In this document: one piece after another, positions 36,176 through 44,229 of the stretch
How the letters are laid out: each line of letters begins with the position of its first letter
Numbering within the stretch: the stretch's first letter is position 1
Origin: 21-14-0-10-32-9 sp964501945
GTDB taxonomy: Archaea; Nanobdellota; Nanobdellia; Woesearchaeales; 21-14-0-10-32-9
DNA length: 64,000 nucleotides
Reading direction: 5' to 3'
NCBI GenBank assembly: GCA_964501945.1
Contig: CAZCTY010000002.1
Coordinates: forward strand, 1-64,000
Translations under genes and position numbers: made by a program
The notes under the pieces: generated by a model
What the model saw: the letters and a program-made list of their open reading frames with translations, nothing else
Told to the model about the DNA's origin: nothing
The model's database searches: none

Positions 36176-36184
36176 CTTTAAAAA
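36176..36184 (-). promoter_or_regulatory. TATA box for the METTL5-metG operon
   Basis: Minus strand TTTTTAAAG, centred 27 nt before the ATG at 36153; it predicts a leaderless message and decides between two in-frame starts. Confidence 0.5.
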
Positions 36185-36250
36185 AGTTAACTTAAAAAAT
36201 ATAATAAAAAAATATTAGTGACAAAATATAATATGCAATACTAAACATAA

Positions 36251-36260
36251 ATATTTAAAA
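36251..36260 (+). promoter_or_regulatory. TATA box for the coiled-coil wHTH gene
   Basis: ATATTTAAAA lies about 32 nt before the GTG at 36288, giving a leaderless or near-leaderless transcript. Confidence 0.45.
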
Positions 36261-36287
36261 ACACAACACCATTACCAAGATACCAAG

Positions 36288-36818
36288 GTGTTAGGGGCTA
36301 TAGGTATAAAGAATGAAGCGAAGAAGCTAAAGGATATACAAAACGGTGTTAGAGCAGGATTTAAAGAGATAAAATTCGAGTTAGAAGACCATTTAGAATC
36401 TATAAATAAGAGCACTCATGAAATACAACAACTCTACGATTTTATGAACGAGTTAGATGCAAAAGTAGACAAAATAAATGAGAGAATAGACGAATTACAA
36501 CTTGCAATAAATCCAGAAGTTGAGAGCAAACACGAAATAAAATTAACAAATAGAGAACAAGAAGTATTCATGGTACTATATGCAGAAGAGAAAACAACAC
36601 AAAAAGGCATAGCAAAAAAACTAGGCTTCACAGAAGAGATGGTCAATAAATACATATACAATTTAATATCAAAAGGAATACCTGTTTTAAGAGAGTATGA
36701 AGAAAACATGACTTCTTTCTCATTAGATTTAAAGTTTAAAGATATGCAAGCGAAGAAAAACATATTAAATATAAACGAAACAATTTCAAGAGAGATACTA
36801 GCAGAGAAAACACTATAA
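36288..36818 (+). CDS. Coiled-coil plus winged-helix putative DNA-binding protein
   Basis: A 176-residue protein. Residues 20-75 form a heptad-like coiled coil (EDHLESINKSTHEIQQL, ELDAKVDKINERIDELQ). Residues about 85-135 form a helix-turn-helix (LTNREQEVFMVLYAEEKTTQKGIAKKLGFTEEMVNKYIYNLISKGI) resembling sigma-region-4/MarR-type wHTH. The C-terminus has a further helix. It begins with GTG shortly after a TATA box. It could be a transcription regulator or a chromatin/polymerase-associated factor; no ligand domain is visible. It precedes rpoL on the same strand, but rpoL has its own promoter. Confidence 0.65.
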   Translation: MLGAIGIKNEAKKLKDIQNGVRAGFKEIKFELEDHLESINKSTHEIQQLYDFMNELDAKVDKINERIDELQLAINPEVESKHEIKLTNREQEVFMVLYAEEKTTQKGIAKKLGFTEEMVNKYIYNLISKGIPVLREYEENMTSFSLDLKFKDMQAKKNILNINETISREILAEKTL

Positions 36819-36836
36819 GAAATAAACAACAGTTAA

Positions 36837-36846
36837 TTTTATAAAC
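36837..36846 (+). promoter_or_regulatory. TATA box for rpoL
   Basis: TTTTATAAAC is centred exactly 27 nt before the rpoL ATG at 36868, a clean example of the leaderless promoter layout in this genome. Confidence 0.6.
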
Positions 36847-36867
36847 AAAGAAAGGTTCCAAATAAAA

Positions 36868-37146
36868 ATGAAAATCACAACAATAGAAAATAAAGCGCAA
36901 AAACTAGTATTTGAACTAGAAGGCGCAGATCACACACTATGCAACGCGATAAAAGATGAACTAAACAACCAAGACGATGTAACCGTCGCGACATACGCAA
37001 TCGACCACCCTCAAAGAGGAAAACCAAAGTTCTTCATAGAAACAAAGAAAGGAACAAAACCAAAAGACGCACTAACAAAAGCAACAGAATCATTAAAAAA
37101 GAAAAACGCAGCGTTCTTAAAATCCTTTAAAACAATAAAAGCATAA
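36868..37146 (+). CDS. rpoL: DNA-directed RNA polymerase subunit L (Rpb11-like)
   Basis: A 92-residue subunit that pairs with RpoD in the polymerase assembly platform. The conserved DHTLCNAIKDELNNQDDV, TYAIDHPQRGKPKFFIETK and the C-terminal helix match Rpo11. Monocistronic, with its own TATA box and A-run after the stop, converging on uppS. Confidence 0.97.
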   Translation: MKITTIENKAQKLVFELEGADHTLCNAIKDELNNQDDVTVATYAIDHPQRGKPKFFIETKKGTKPKDALTKATESLKKKNAAFLKSFKTIKA

Positions 37147-37156
37147 AAAAAAATTT

Positions 37157-37855
37157 TTATTTACCAAATCTACGCTCCCTATTAGAAAAAGCCTCAACGC
37201 ACTCAATAAAGTCTTCTCTGCTAAACTCAGGCCATTTCTTATCAACAAAAAACCACTCAGAATAAATACTCTGCCAAGGCAAAAAATTACTAGTCCTACA
37301 ATTACCACCAGTCCTAATAATCAAATCAGGATCACTTCTAAGATATAAATAATCTTGAAAAAGCTCCTCATCAATATCACAAGGATCAATCAAACCTTCT
37401 TTAACTTTTAGAGCAATATTTTTAACAGCGCGAACAATTTCTTCACGACCACCATAACCAAGAGCCAAGTTAAAAAAATAGTTGTTATTATTCTCAGTTA
37501 CATCAACGAGCTCTTGAAGCTTTGCTTGAACTTCTTGAGGAAAAGGAGAAATATCACCAAGAATCCTAACCTTAGTGCCAGATGTTAAAAATTCAGAATC
37601 TCCTAAAGCCTTATTTGCAGCAGATAAAAAAATTTTCATCAAATAATCAAATTCTTTTTTAGGCCTGTTAATATTTTGAGAAGAAAAAGCATAAACAGTA
37701 ACCTCTTTTATACCAGCATCCTTAGCCCAAGATAATAAATCAAAAACCTTTTTTTCACCATACTCATGACCCTTCCAAGGATTCAAATTCAAAGATTTAG
37801 CAAACCTACGATTACCATCCATAACGATGCCAACATGCCTAGGAACGCCACCCAT
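37157..37855 (-). CDS. uppS: cis-Prenyltransferase (undecaprenyl/polyprenyl diphosphate synthase)
   Basis: Builds the long polyprenyl lipid carrier for glycan export and N-glycosylation from isopentenyl diphosphate. Conserved region I is VGIVMDGNRRFAK near residue 10, region III GYGGREEIVRAVK mid-protein, and DPDLIIRTGGNCRTSNFLPWQ with YSEWFF near the C-terminus. The usual RTSGE is altered to RTGGN. Full length (232 residues). It is downstream of the CBS-domain gene by 6 bp and likely co-transcribed with it and the nucleotidyltransferase gene. Confidence 0.95.
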   Translation of the reverse strand: MGGVPRHVGIVMDGNRRFAKSLNLNPWKGHEYGEKKVFDLLSWAKDAGIKEVTVYAFSSQNINRPKKEFDYLMKIFLSAANKALGDSEFLTSGTKVRILGDISPFPQEVQAKLQELVDVTENNNNYFFNLALGYGGREEIVRAVKNIALKVKEGLIDPCDIDEELFQDYLYLRSDPDLIIRTGGNCRTSNFLPWQSIYSEWFFVDKKWPEFSREDFIECVEAFSNRERRFGK

Positions 37856-37861
37856 AAAAAA

Positions 37862-38296
37862 TCAAATCTCCTTATATTCTTCAGGTAAAAAATCAAACAT
37901 ATTTTCTAATAAATCAGGCTCAATACCAAAAATATCTTTCATCGTAATAATCCCACGAAGAACACCATTTTCAATAACAGGAAGACGCCTAACATCATTA
38001 TCATTCATAAGCGTCATCGCAGTGTAAATACTCCTACCAGGATTAATACTGATAATTTGTTTTGCAGGTGTCATAATATCTTTAACAAACGCTTTTTTAG
38101 GATCTACACCAGAGGAGACAATTTTAACAACTAAATCCTGCTCAGTTACAATGCCACGAAAAACATCTCCTTTCATAACAAGCAAACTACCAACTTCTTT
38201 AGACGACATAACCTCTGCGCACTCTTTTGCTGAAACAGACTCCTCAATGCTCACAGGAGTAGTAGTCATAATATCCCTAACCAAATATTTTCTCAT
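37862..38296 (-). CDS. Tandem CBS-domain protein
   Basis: A 144-residue protein that is essentially one Bateman module: two CBS motifs, the first with VRDIMTTTPVSIEESVSAKECAEVM and the second with VKDIMTPAKQIISINPGRSIYTAM, each ending in GI(V/I)T-x-x-D(L/I). CBS pairs sense adenosyl nucleotides such as AMP or ATP. The partner is unknown. The ATG at 38296 follows a GGGGGTT ribosome binding site, so the upstream in-frame codons are excluded. Middle gene of a three-gene minus-strand unit. Confidence 0.9.
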   Translation of the reverse strand: MRKYLVRDIMTTTPVSIEESVSAKECAEVMSSKEVGSLLVMKGDVFRGIVTEQDLVVKIVSSGVDPKKAFVKDIMTPAKQIISINPGRSIYTAMTLMNDNDVRRLPVIENGVLRGIITMKDIFGIEPDLLENMFDFLPEEYKEI

Positions 38297-38318
38297 TATA
38301 ATAACCCCCAACCATAAT

Positions 38319-40157
38319 TTATAATATAAGCTTTATCTTTTCTTTAAATATTTTATTCAAATCAGATATTAAAGATTCACAAACATGAAGCTCACCTTGC
38401 TGAACAGGAACCTCTAAAGCATCCTCAAATTCTTTAGGCTCACAACTAACAACCTTAGAAATCTTACCCTCTTTCAAATAAGCCTTCCTAATATTTTTCT
38501 CAGGAACCTCAATATCCTCAATTAAAAATATGTTATCACCTGCAAGAATTATCTCACCAGTTTTATCCCCATGCATAAACCTCACACGAGTTTTTTGAAC
38601 CTCAAGCAAACGCCTACGCTGAACATGCTCCATTAACTCCATGATAACAAATTTAGCATTAGATAATAATTTACTAACCTCAGCTTTCGCAAGCTTGCCA
38701 GCCTCAAAATCTTTTTTAGATGAGAAAATATTCTTTAATTCAGAGAACGTATTAGGCGAGAGCAAACCCTTATCAGAGAGCTCTTTTTTAGTAACTTTAA
38801 TTAAAGAAGCATCATCAACCTCATCAATACCATGCACCCTAAGAGTTTCTTTTAGCGCATGAGTTAACTCATCGAATAATTTGACAAAAACATCCGTATC
38901 CTTCAATGATTGAATCTCATCAAACAACTTCTTCATACGAGTTAAAAACGCCTCAGTATCATCATAGAGCTCATCTAATAACTTACCTGAAACTTTCTTT
39001 AACTTAGAGTGCTCTAAGTCTTTTCTAACCTTAACGAGTCTCTCCAATATTTTAACATGCTTATCATCTAATAACTTTTCTTTTTTAACAAAAATATGCC
39101 TTAAAACATCAGAACACTCCTTAGGAGTTGGAGGAGGCAAACCATAAATCATAATAGCTGCTTGACTCGTAGTTAAAGCAGCCCAATAAAAATCCTCCAT
39201 AGCCATTTCTTTAAATTTCATAGAAACCCTATCTAGAACCTGATCACCAGCTTGAGAGTACATATCAATCGCCTCAGGACTAGGCTTTATACGACCCATC
39301 TGCAAAAGCTGCTTCCACGGCATAAACGTACCACGATCATAGAGCGGAACACCATCCCTTAAAAAAGTAAAAATGACAGGCTGAGCCTCTTTAACATTCT
39401 CCCAGAAATCAGTAAGCAAATAAACCTGAACGCCAAGCTCTTTATCAATACCAGTCATCTTACGAACTTCATAAGTCATACTAATAATAATTGATCGCAG
39501 CTTGTCTTTAAGCTCCGCGCGAGTCATCTTTTTAACATCAGTATCATCAATTATAACAAAAGTATCAACATCAGACTCAGGACTCGCACGCCCTTGAACT
39601 AAACTACCCGCAAGAACATAAGAGACAATGTATTTTTCAAACTTTTTAATAACCATTGCTTTGTGAATCTCAGCGAGCTTCATAGACGCTAAAACACCAG
39701 TATCATAAACCGCGGCGGAGTTTGCAATCATCTCAGCAATCTCATATTTAGAATCAAGACAATTAGCCCAAATATCAGTCATTAAAATAGTTAAAGGAAC
39801 AATGGATTCGTTAACCTCACCAGATAATTTTTTAACAACCTCCGCAACTTTTTCACGAAGCTCATCTTTACTCATCTTCTTACTATCAGAATCATCAATT
39901 ACAACAAGAACATTAACATTTTCTTTTTTATCATCTTCTTTACTTGGAGGAAGCAAAGCCAACCCAGACAAATTACCCTCAAATCTACCTAAAAGCTTTT
40001 CTTTAAAAGTCTCCAAGTTCTTCTTGATATCATCAAGCTTTTTTTGAGAAGTCGCATCAAGCTCAGGAACAGAACCCGCGCCTGCTTGATTTTCAAAATT
40101 ATCAGACTTAACAGTATCTTTTTGTTTATTCTTTTTACCCTGATTTTTCTTCGCCAT
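38319..40157 (-). CDS. Large nucleotidyltransferase-domain protein with internal duplication
   Basis: A 612-residue protein. After a basic tail and a helix (about 30-60) come two related modules. The second (about 185-290) has a proper MNT-type nucleotidyltransferase site, GSLVQGRASPESDVDTFVIID, i.e. GS and DxD. The first (about 60-170) keeps the equivalent strand-and-helix pattern (NVLVVIDDSDSKKMSKDELREKV, compared with FVIIDDTDVKKMTRAELKDKL) and the downstream ILMTDIWANC/LLTDFWENV segment, but lacks the GS motif. It thus looks like an inactive copy. The C-terminal half is helical, with a HEPN-like stretch possible (VRKDLEHSKLKKV). Function unknown. It has its own TATA box. Confidence 0.75.
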   Translation of the reverse strand: MAKKNQGKKNKQKDTVKSDNFENQAGAGSVPELDATSQKKLDDIKKNLETFKEKLLGRFEGNLSGLALLPPSKEDDKKENVNVLVVIDDSDSKKMSKDELREKVAEVVKKLSGEVNESIVPLTILMTDIWANCLDSKYEIAEMIANSAAVYDTGVLASMKLAEIHKAMVIKKFEKYIVSYVLAGSLVQGRASPESDVDTFVIIDDTDVKKMTRAELKDKLRSIIISMTYEVRKMTGIDKELGVQVYLLTDFWENVKEAQPVIFTFLRDGVPLYDRGTFMPWKQLLQMGRIKPSPEAIDMYSQAGDQVLDRVSMKFKEMAMEDFYWAALTTSQAAIMIYGLPPPTPKECSDVLRHIFVKKEKLLDDKHVKILERLVKVRKDLEHSKLKKVSGKLLDELYDDTEAFLTRMKKLFDEIQSLKDTDVFVKLFDELTHALKETLRVHGIDEVDDASLIKVTKKELSDKGLLSPNTFSELKNIFSSKKDFEAGKLAKAEVSKLLSNAKFVIMELMEHVQRRRLLEVQKTRVRFMHGDKTGEIILAGDNIFLIEDIEVPEKNIRKAYLKEGKISKVVSCEPKEFEDALEVPVQQGELHVCESLISDLNKIFKEKIKLIL

Positions 40158-40208
40158 TATAAGAACCCCATTAATTTCTATAAAAACAATAAAAGAGCAA
40201 GCGCATAG

Positions 40209-40219
40209 TTATATAAATG
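40209..40219 (-). promoter_or_regulatory. TATA box for the nucleotidyltransferase-CBS-uppS unit
   Basis: Minus strand CATTTATATAA; predicted start near 40187 gives a leader of about 30 nt with a GGGGTTC ribosome binding site. Confidence 0.5.
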
Positions 40220-40265
40220 TTTTGCCGAAAACAATGAAAAACCTACGAAAAATGAAAAGAAAACC

Positions 40266-40275
40266 TTTATTAAAA
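40266..40275 (+). promoter_or_regulatory. TATA-like box for cmk
   Basis: TTTATTAAAA is centred about 28 nt before the ATG at 40299; consistent with a leaderless mRNA. Confidence 0.4.
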
Positions 40276-40298
40276 GAAAAGAAATTCAAAGAAAAACA

Positions 40299-40862
40299 AT
40301 GAAAATAACAATATCAGGAACACTTGGAAGCGGGAAGAGCACAGTAGCTGGAAAAATAGCAAAAGCACTAAATCTAAAACAATACCAAAGCGGCGGATTT
40401 ATGCGAAAAATGGCAGATGAGCGAGGAATTACACTAAACAAATTACAAGAACTAGCAGAAAAGAGCAGAGATATAGATGATGAAATTGATAATAGACAAA
40501 AAAAACTTGGAGAAGAAGAAAACAATTTCATATTCGAGGGAAGATTAGGATACCACTTCATACCAGATTCATATAAAATATTTCTAAAAACAAATGTAGA
40601 CGTTGCAGCAGAGAGGATACAAAAATCAATGGATGAGAAAAACGATGAGAGAACAAGAGAAGGATTGAAAAATGATAAAGAAGAAATTATACAAAGCCTG
40701 AAGAGAAGACGAGAATCAGAAAAGAAACGATACAGAGAATTATACAACTTAGATTATGAAGATGAAAACAATTATGATTTAATAATAGATACCACGAATA
40801 TTAACGCAGACGAAGTATCGAAGATAGCAATTGAAAAAATAAAAGAACACTACAAAAAATAA
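40299..40862 (+). CDS. cmk: Cytidylate kinase, archaeal type
   Basis: Phosphorylates CMP/dCMP using ATP. A 187-residue P-loop kinase with ISGTLGSGKST at residues 4-14, then YQSGGFMRKMADERG and DDEIDNRQKKLGEEENNFIFEGRLGY, the pattern of archaeal CMP kinases. The lid helix has RRRESEKKRYRELY and the end DLIIDTTNINADEV. A single gene, convergent with rps6e; both stop codons are flanked by A/T runs. Confidence 0.94.
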   Translation: MKITISGTLGSGKSTVAGKIAKALNLKQYQSGGFMRKMADERGITLNKLQELAEKSRDIDDEIDNRQKKLGEEENNFIFEGRLGYHFIPDSYKIFLKTNVDVAAERIQKSMDEKNDERTREGLKNDKEEIIQSLKRRRESEKKRYRELYNLDYEDENNYDLIIDTTNINADEVSKIAIEKIKEHYKK

Positions 40863-40877
40863 AAAAAATAAAAAAAA

Positions 40878-41336
40878 TTATTCTTTTTTCTCAGAAGATT
40901 TATCTTCTGATTTCTCATCAGCACCCGCAGAGTCTTTTTTATCCTCAACAGGCTGCTCAGGCTTAGGCTCTTCAAATAGAGGAGTTTTACCAGCCTTTGA
41001 AACTTTAAGATTTATTTGAACAGTTTTCCTCGTAACAGTGTTACCTGCAACAGTTTTTCTAATCTTCCTACCCGCAACATTTTTCCTAAGACCAATACCC
41101 TTAACGATTAAAACTTTTCTCCTAGAACCGCCCTCAACGTCAGTACGCATAGGAAAACCAGCACTATCACTACCACCAGTTATAACAAGCTCATAACCAG
41201 TTAAACCAAATAAATCCCCTTTAACAGAATCGCCGATTTTTTTACCAACAAAAACTTCAGCTTCAGCATCTTTAACATCTTTTTTCAAAGTCTTCTTAGA
41301 CTTCGGATCACCAATGTTTAATTTAAATTCAACCAT
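40878..41336 (-). CDS. rps6e: 30S ribosomal protein S6e
   Basis: Archaeal/eukaryotic small-subunit protein. The conserved core runs from FKLNIGDPKSKK to RKTVQINLKV, including TGGSDSAGFPMR and the following VEGGSRRKVLI. A long acidic/polar tail follows (about residues 115-152, EEPKPEQPVEDKK and more), absent from most archaeal S6e. The ATG at 41336 is chosen because a GGGAGGT site lies 8 nt upstream; an earlier in-frame start would overlap it. Confidence 0.95.
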   Translation of the reverse strand: MVEFKLNIGDPKSKKTLKKDVKDAEAEVFVGKKIGDSVKGDLFGLTGYELVITGGSDSAGFPMRTDVEGGSRRKVLIVKGIGLRKNVAGRKIRKTVAGNTVTRKTVQINLKVSKAGKTPLFEEPKPEQPVEDKKDSAGADEKSEDKSSEKKE

Positions 41337-41404
41337 TTTTCTATACCTCCCGAGAACATCCACAACAAAAGTTGGGCCTCAGCAAAGAAGAGAAAATAAA
41401 GATC

Positions 41405-41414
41405 ATTTTTAAAT
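41405..41414 (-). promoter_or_regulatory. TATA box for rps6e
   Basis: Minus strand ATTTAAAAAT; predicted start near 41383 gives a leader of about 47 nt with the GGGAGGT ribosome binding site. Confidence 0.4.
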
Positions 41415-41428
41415 GTAACTAAAAAAAG

Positions 41429-42037
41429 TTATAACTCTTTTAAAATATCAGATATTTCATTATTAAAATCACCGCGACCAGAAAAATATTTACTCAAAGC
41501 CCAATTATAATCTTTAGGCGAAATATCCATATCAATAATACTCACCCTATCAATACTTTTAGAATAAAACTCAGATAAATCTACATTAGGCTTGATAGAT
41601 GCAAAAATTAACAAATAAGGATCTTTTCTAAAAGCATGCCTAGCATTACTTAAAACTTCATCAACAGAGTCTAAATAAGAATGCAAGTTACTTGATTTTA
41701 CCTCAACAACATAAAAATTATTTTTATGCTTGCCTACAAAGTCAAATTCAAAGACAGGAGATGAACCCTTATAGAATTTTAAATTATGAAAATCCTCAAC
41801 GACATCAAAGCTAGGATCGCGAACATCATCTTTTGAGAAGAATTGAAACCCATGATATTTTAAAGCATGCCCCACTAATTGCTCGCTCATCGCGCATTTA
41901 ACAACACTTTTAAGATTCTTCTTATCACCTAAACGATGATTTATACCAACAAAGTCAAGATTACCAACATCATAACCATAACGCCTCAGAGAATTTACAA
42001 AAGCCACATGATTTTTATCTTTCATATTATCTTTCAT
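41429..42037 (-). CDS. PD-(D/E)XK nuclease-fold protein (orphan)
   Basis: A 202-residue protein with a nuclease-type core: D99 in FEFDFVG, then FYVVEVKSS giving E112-V-K114, i.e. the D...ExK metal site, preceded by a helix (SEQLVGHALKYHG) that carries a possible extra Glu. The downstream helix has NARHAFRKDPYLLIF. This resembles archaeal Holliday-junction or restriction-like endonucleases, or the small PD-(D/E)XK proteins related to Rmp or Cas4, but no specific family is recognised. No methyltransferase or other defence gene is adjacent. The ATG at 42037 is 27 nt from a TATA box. Confidence 0.55.
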   Translation of the reverse strand: MKDNMKDKNHVAFVNSLRRYGYDVGNLDFVGINHRLGDKKNLKSVVKCAMSEQLVGHALKYHGFQFFSKDDVRDPSFDVVEDFHNLKFYKGSSPVFEFDFVGKHKNNFYVVEVKSSNLHSYLDSVDEVLSNARHAFRKDPYLLIFASIKPNVDLSEFYSKSIDRVSIIDMDISPKDYNWALSKYFSGRGDFNNEISDILKEL

Positions 42038-42059
42038 TAAAATAAAGAAATTTTAACAA

Positions 42060-42068
42060 TTATAAAAA
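42060..42068 (-). promoter_or_regulatory. TATA box for the PD-(D/E)XK gene
   Basis: Minus strand TTTTTATAA, centred 27 nt before the ATG at 42037; leaderless layout. Confidence 0.5.
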
Positions 42069-42083
42069 TCTTCTCAAAAAAAA

Positions 42084-42455
42084 TTAACCCCTGTTTTTAA
42101 AGTTCCTTTTGATTTTATTTTTCAGCCCAAAAAAATACCTAGAAAATAAAGCATAAGATGAATCAAGTTCACCAACACCTTTTTTAGATAAAGAATAAAC
42201 TTTACGCCTACCCTGCTTTTCAAATGAGACAAGCTTTTTATTTTTAAGATTTTTCAAAGCAGGATAAATCGTGCCAGGAGTTAGAACAGTTCCTTTCCTC
42301 ATACCAATTTTTTTAGCCAAATCCTCACCCGCGAGAGGCTTTTTAGAAAGTTCATGCAAAATTAAAAAGCTAAGAAAGCCTTTAAATTCTATGATAGTTG
42401 AATCACTTTTTTTCAAAGAAGAATTTTTAGACCTACTCTTTTTTACCTTAGCCAT
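42084..42455 (-). CDS. PadR-family transcriptional regulator
   Basis: A 123-residue winged-helix regulator. The PadR pattern is visible from residue 25 on: FLILHELSKKPLAGEDLAKKI, then TVLTPGTIYPALKNLKNKKLVSFEKQGRRKVYSLSKKG. A basic N-terminal tail (KVKKSRSKNSSLKKS) precedes it; the usual C-terminal dimerisation helix is short. I take the ATG at 42455; an in-frame TTG at 42461 overlapping the rpiB stop is possible. Its place at the end of the eno-rpiB operon hints at control of sugar metabolism, but no operator was recognised. Confidence 0.85.
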   Translation of the reverse strand: MAKVKKSRSKNSSLKKSDSTIIEFKGFLSFLILHELSKKPLAGEDLAKKIGMRKGTVLTPGTIYPALKNLKNKKLVSFEKQGRRKVYSLSKKGVGELDSSYALFSRYFFGLKNKIKRNFKNRG

Positions 42456-42457
42456 TT

Positions 42458-42889
42458 TCAATCAAATTTCCTTATTTTATTTACACGACGAAGATGCCTA
42501 CCACCCTCAAAGTTAGAACTTATAAATTTCTTTAAAATCAAAAGAGCATCTTTTTTAGAAGACCTACCACTTAAAACTAAGACGTTCGCATTGTTGTGCT
42601 TTCGAGCAAGCTCAGCTTCCCTCGGGGATTTGCAAAGCGCAGCCCTAATACCTTTATGCTTATTTGCAGCAATACTCATACCAATACCCGTGCCGCAAAC
42701 AAGAACACCAAAAGCTTTTTTTTCAAACACGCTACGAGATACAAGGTGTGCAACGTCAGGATAATCATCCCCCTCTTTATTTGATGGAGATAAATCATGA
42801 AACACAATTTTTTTATCGCAAAAAAAATCACTCACCCAACGCTTCACGCGAGCACCAGCATGATCACTACCAATAAAAAAAGATTTCAT
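42458..42889 (-). CDS. rpiB: Ribose-5-phosphate isomerase B (RpiB/LacAB family)
   Basis: Interconverts ribose-5-phosphate and ribulose-5-phosphate. A 143-residue protein with the family hallmarks GSDHAGARVK at the start, catalytic Cys in LVCGTGIGMSIAANK near residue 66, and KHNNANVLVLSGR. RpiB is the common bacterial type, whereas archaea usually have RpiA, so transfer is likely. The ATG overlaps the enolase stop by 4 bp and the next gene is padR. Confidence 0.93.
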   Translation of the reverse strand: MKSFFIGSDHAGARVKRWVSDFFCDKKIVFHDLSPSNKEGDDYPDVAHLVSRSVFEKKAFGVLVCGTGIGMSIAANKHKGIRAALCKSPREAELARKHNNANVLVLSGRSSKKDALLILKKFISSNFEGGRHLRRVNKIRKFD

Positions 42890-44148
42890 TTTCTACCAAA
42901 CCTCATACGAGGAAAAACATCACGAATCCTCAAAAGCTGATTATATTTAGCAGTACGCTCACCACGCGCAGGAGCACCAAGCTTTATTTGACCACAGCCA
43001 ACCCCAACAGCCAAGTCAGAGATGAAAGGATCCTCAGTCTCACCACTACGATGACTAACCATGACCTCCCATCCAGCCTCTTTAGCCAAATAAATCGCAT
43101 CAAGCGCCTCAGTTACGCTACCAACCTGATTGACTTTTAAAAGCAACGCGTTACAAAGCTTTTTTTGAATAGCAACTTTAATGCGTTCAATGTTAGATAC
43201 AGTTAAATCATCACCAACGATTTGAACGCGCCTACCAATCTTCTTAGTTAAAGCTGCAAAGGCCTCAAAGTCATCTTCATGAAAAGGATCTTCAATACTA
43301 ATAATCCTATAATCGCGCGCAAGCGAAACATAATAATTAACAAATTCATCACGCGACATAAATTTATTTTTAAAAACCTCATACTTATCAATATCTGCGC
43401 GATAAAACTCAGATGCTGCAGGATCTAAAGCAAACCCAATCTTAGAATAATGACCTGCTTTTTTTGCAGCAACAACTAATAAATCAAGTGCTTCCTCAGG
43501 CCTGCTAATAGGAGGCGCAAAACCACCCTCATCACCAACGCTTGTAGCAGATGAACCAAAACTCTCAGCTAAAATCTTCTTTAGAGCATGATAAATTTCA
43601 ACAATTATTTTAACAGCCTCATCAAAACTTTTAGCTTTATACGGCGCGATCATAAATTCTTGAAATAACAAATCATTACCAGCATGCTCGCCACCATTAA
43701 TCACATTAGCAAAAGGAATAGGTAACGCAAAGTTTTTGTTTTTTATCATTTTACCCAAGTATTCATGAAGAGCTAAATCATGAATGGACGCTCCAAGCCT
43801 CGCACACGCCATACTAACACCTAAAATAGAGTTTGCACCAAGATTTTTTTTATTAGGCGAACCATCTCTACCAATCATAGTCTCATCAATTAAAAACTGA
43901 TCATCAACAGCAAAGCCCTTAAGTGCAGGACTAATACTACGCTTAATTTTAGAAATTGCACGAGACACATTTTTACCATTAAAATCCTTACCACCATCCC
44001 TTAACTCAACAGCCTCATGAGAACCAGTACTAGCCCCACTTGGAACCATTGCAGATGCAACTAAAGAATCAGTGTAAACCTCAGCCTCAACAGTAGGATT
44101 ACCCCTCGAATCAAGAACCATACGCGCATTTAATTTTTCAATTTTCAA
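42886..44148 (-). CDS. eno: Enolase
   Basis: Converts 2-phosphoglycerate to phosphoenolpyruvate. With the TTG start at 44148 the protein begins K-I-E-K-L-N-A-R as enolases do and has 420 residues. Conserved: DSRGNPTVEAEV, GASTGSHEAVELRDGG, metal ligands around SIEDPFHEDD and GDDLTVSN, and VSHRSGETEDPFI near residue 360. A GAGGGGTG site 7 nt before the TTG supports this start over longer in-frame options. First gene of the eno-rpiB-padR operon. Confidence 0.97.
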   Translation of the reverse strand: MKIEKLNARMVLDSRGNPTVEAEVYTDSLVASAMVPSGASTGSHEAVELRDGGKDFNGKNVSRAISKIKRSISPALKGFAVDDQFLIDETMIGRDGSPNKKNLGANSILGVSMACARLGASIHDLALHEYLGKMIKNKNFALPIPFANVINGGEHAGNDLLFQEFMIAPYKAKSFDEAVKIIVEIYHALKKILAESFGSSATSVGDEGGFAPPISRPEEALDLLVVAAKKAGHYSKIGFALDPAASEFYRADIDKYEVFKNKFMSRDEFVNYYVSLARDYRIISIEDPFHEDDFEAFAALTKKIGRRVQIVGDDLTVSNIERIKVAIQKKLCNALLLKVNQVGSVTEALDAIYLAKEAGWEVMVSHRSGETEDPFISDLAVGVGCGQIKLGAPARGERTAKYNQLLRIRDVFPRMRFGRK

Positions 44149-44200
44149 ACAAAAACACCCCTCAATAAAATTTTTTATAACAAAGAAGAACAAAAAAAGA

Positions 44201-44210
44201 CATATAAATA
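44201..44210 (-). promoter_or_regulatory. TATA box candidate for eno-rpiB-padR
   Basis: Minus strand TATTTATATG predicts a start near 44179 and a leader of about 30 nt carrying the GAGGGGTG site. A second A/T box at 44173-44180 could give a near-leaderless start. Confidence 0.4.
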
Positions 44211-44229
44211 CTTTTTGGAAAAAAAAGGA

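Noticed and set aside
42084..42455. PadR box (ATGT-8N-ACAT) controlling eno-rpiB-padR
   Set aside because: No convincing match was seen in 44149-44229, the operon's promoter region.
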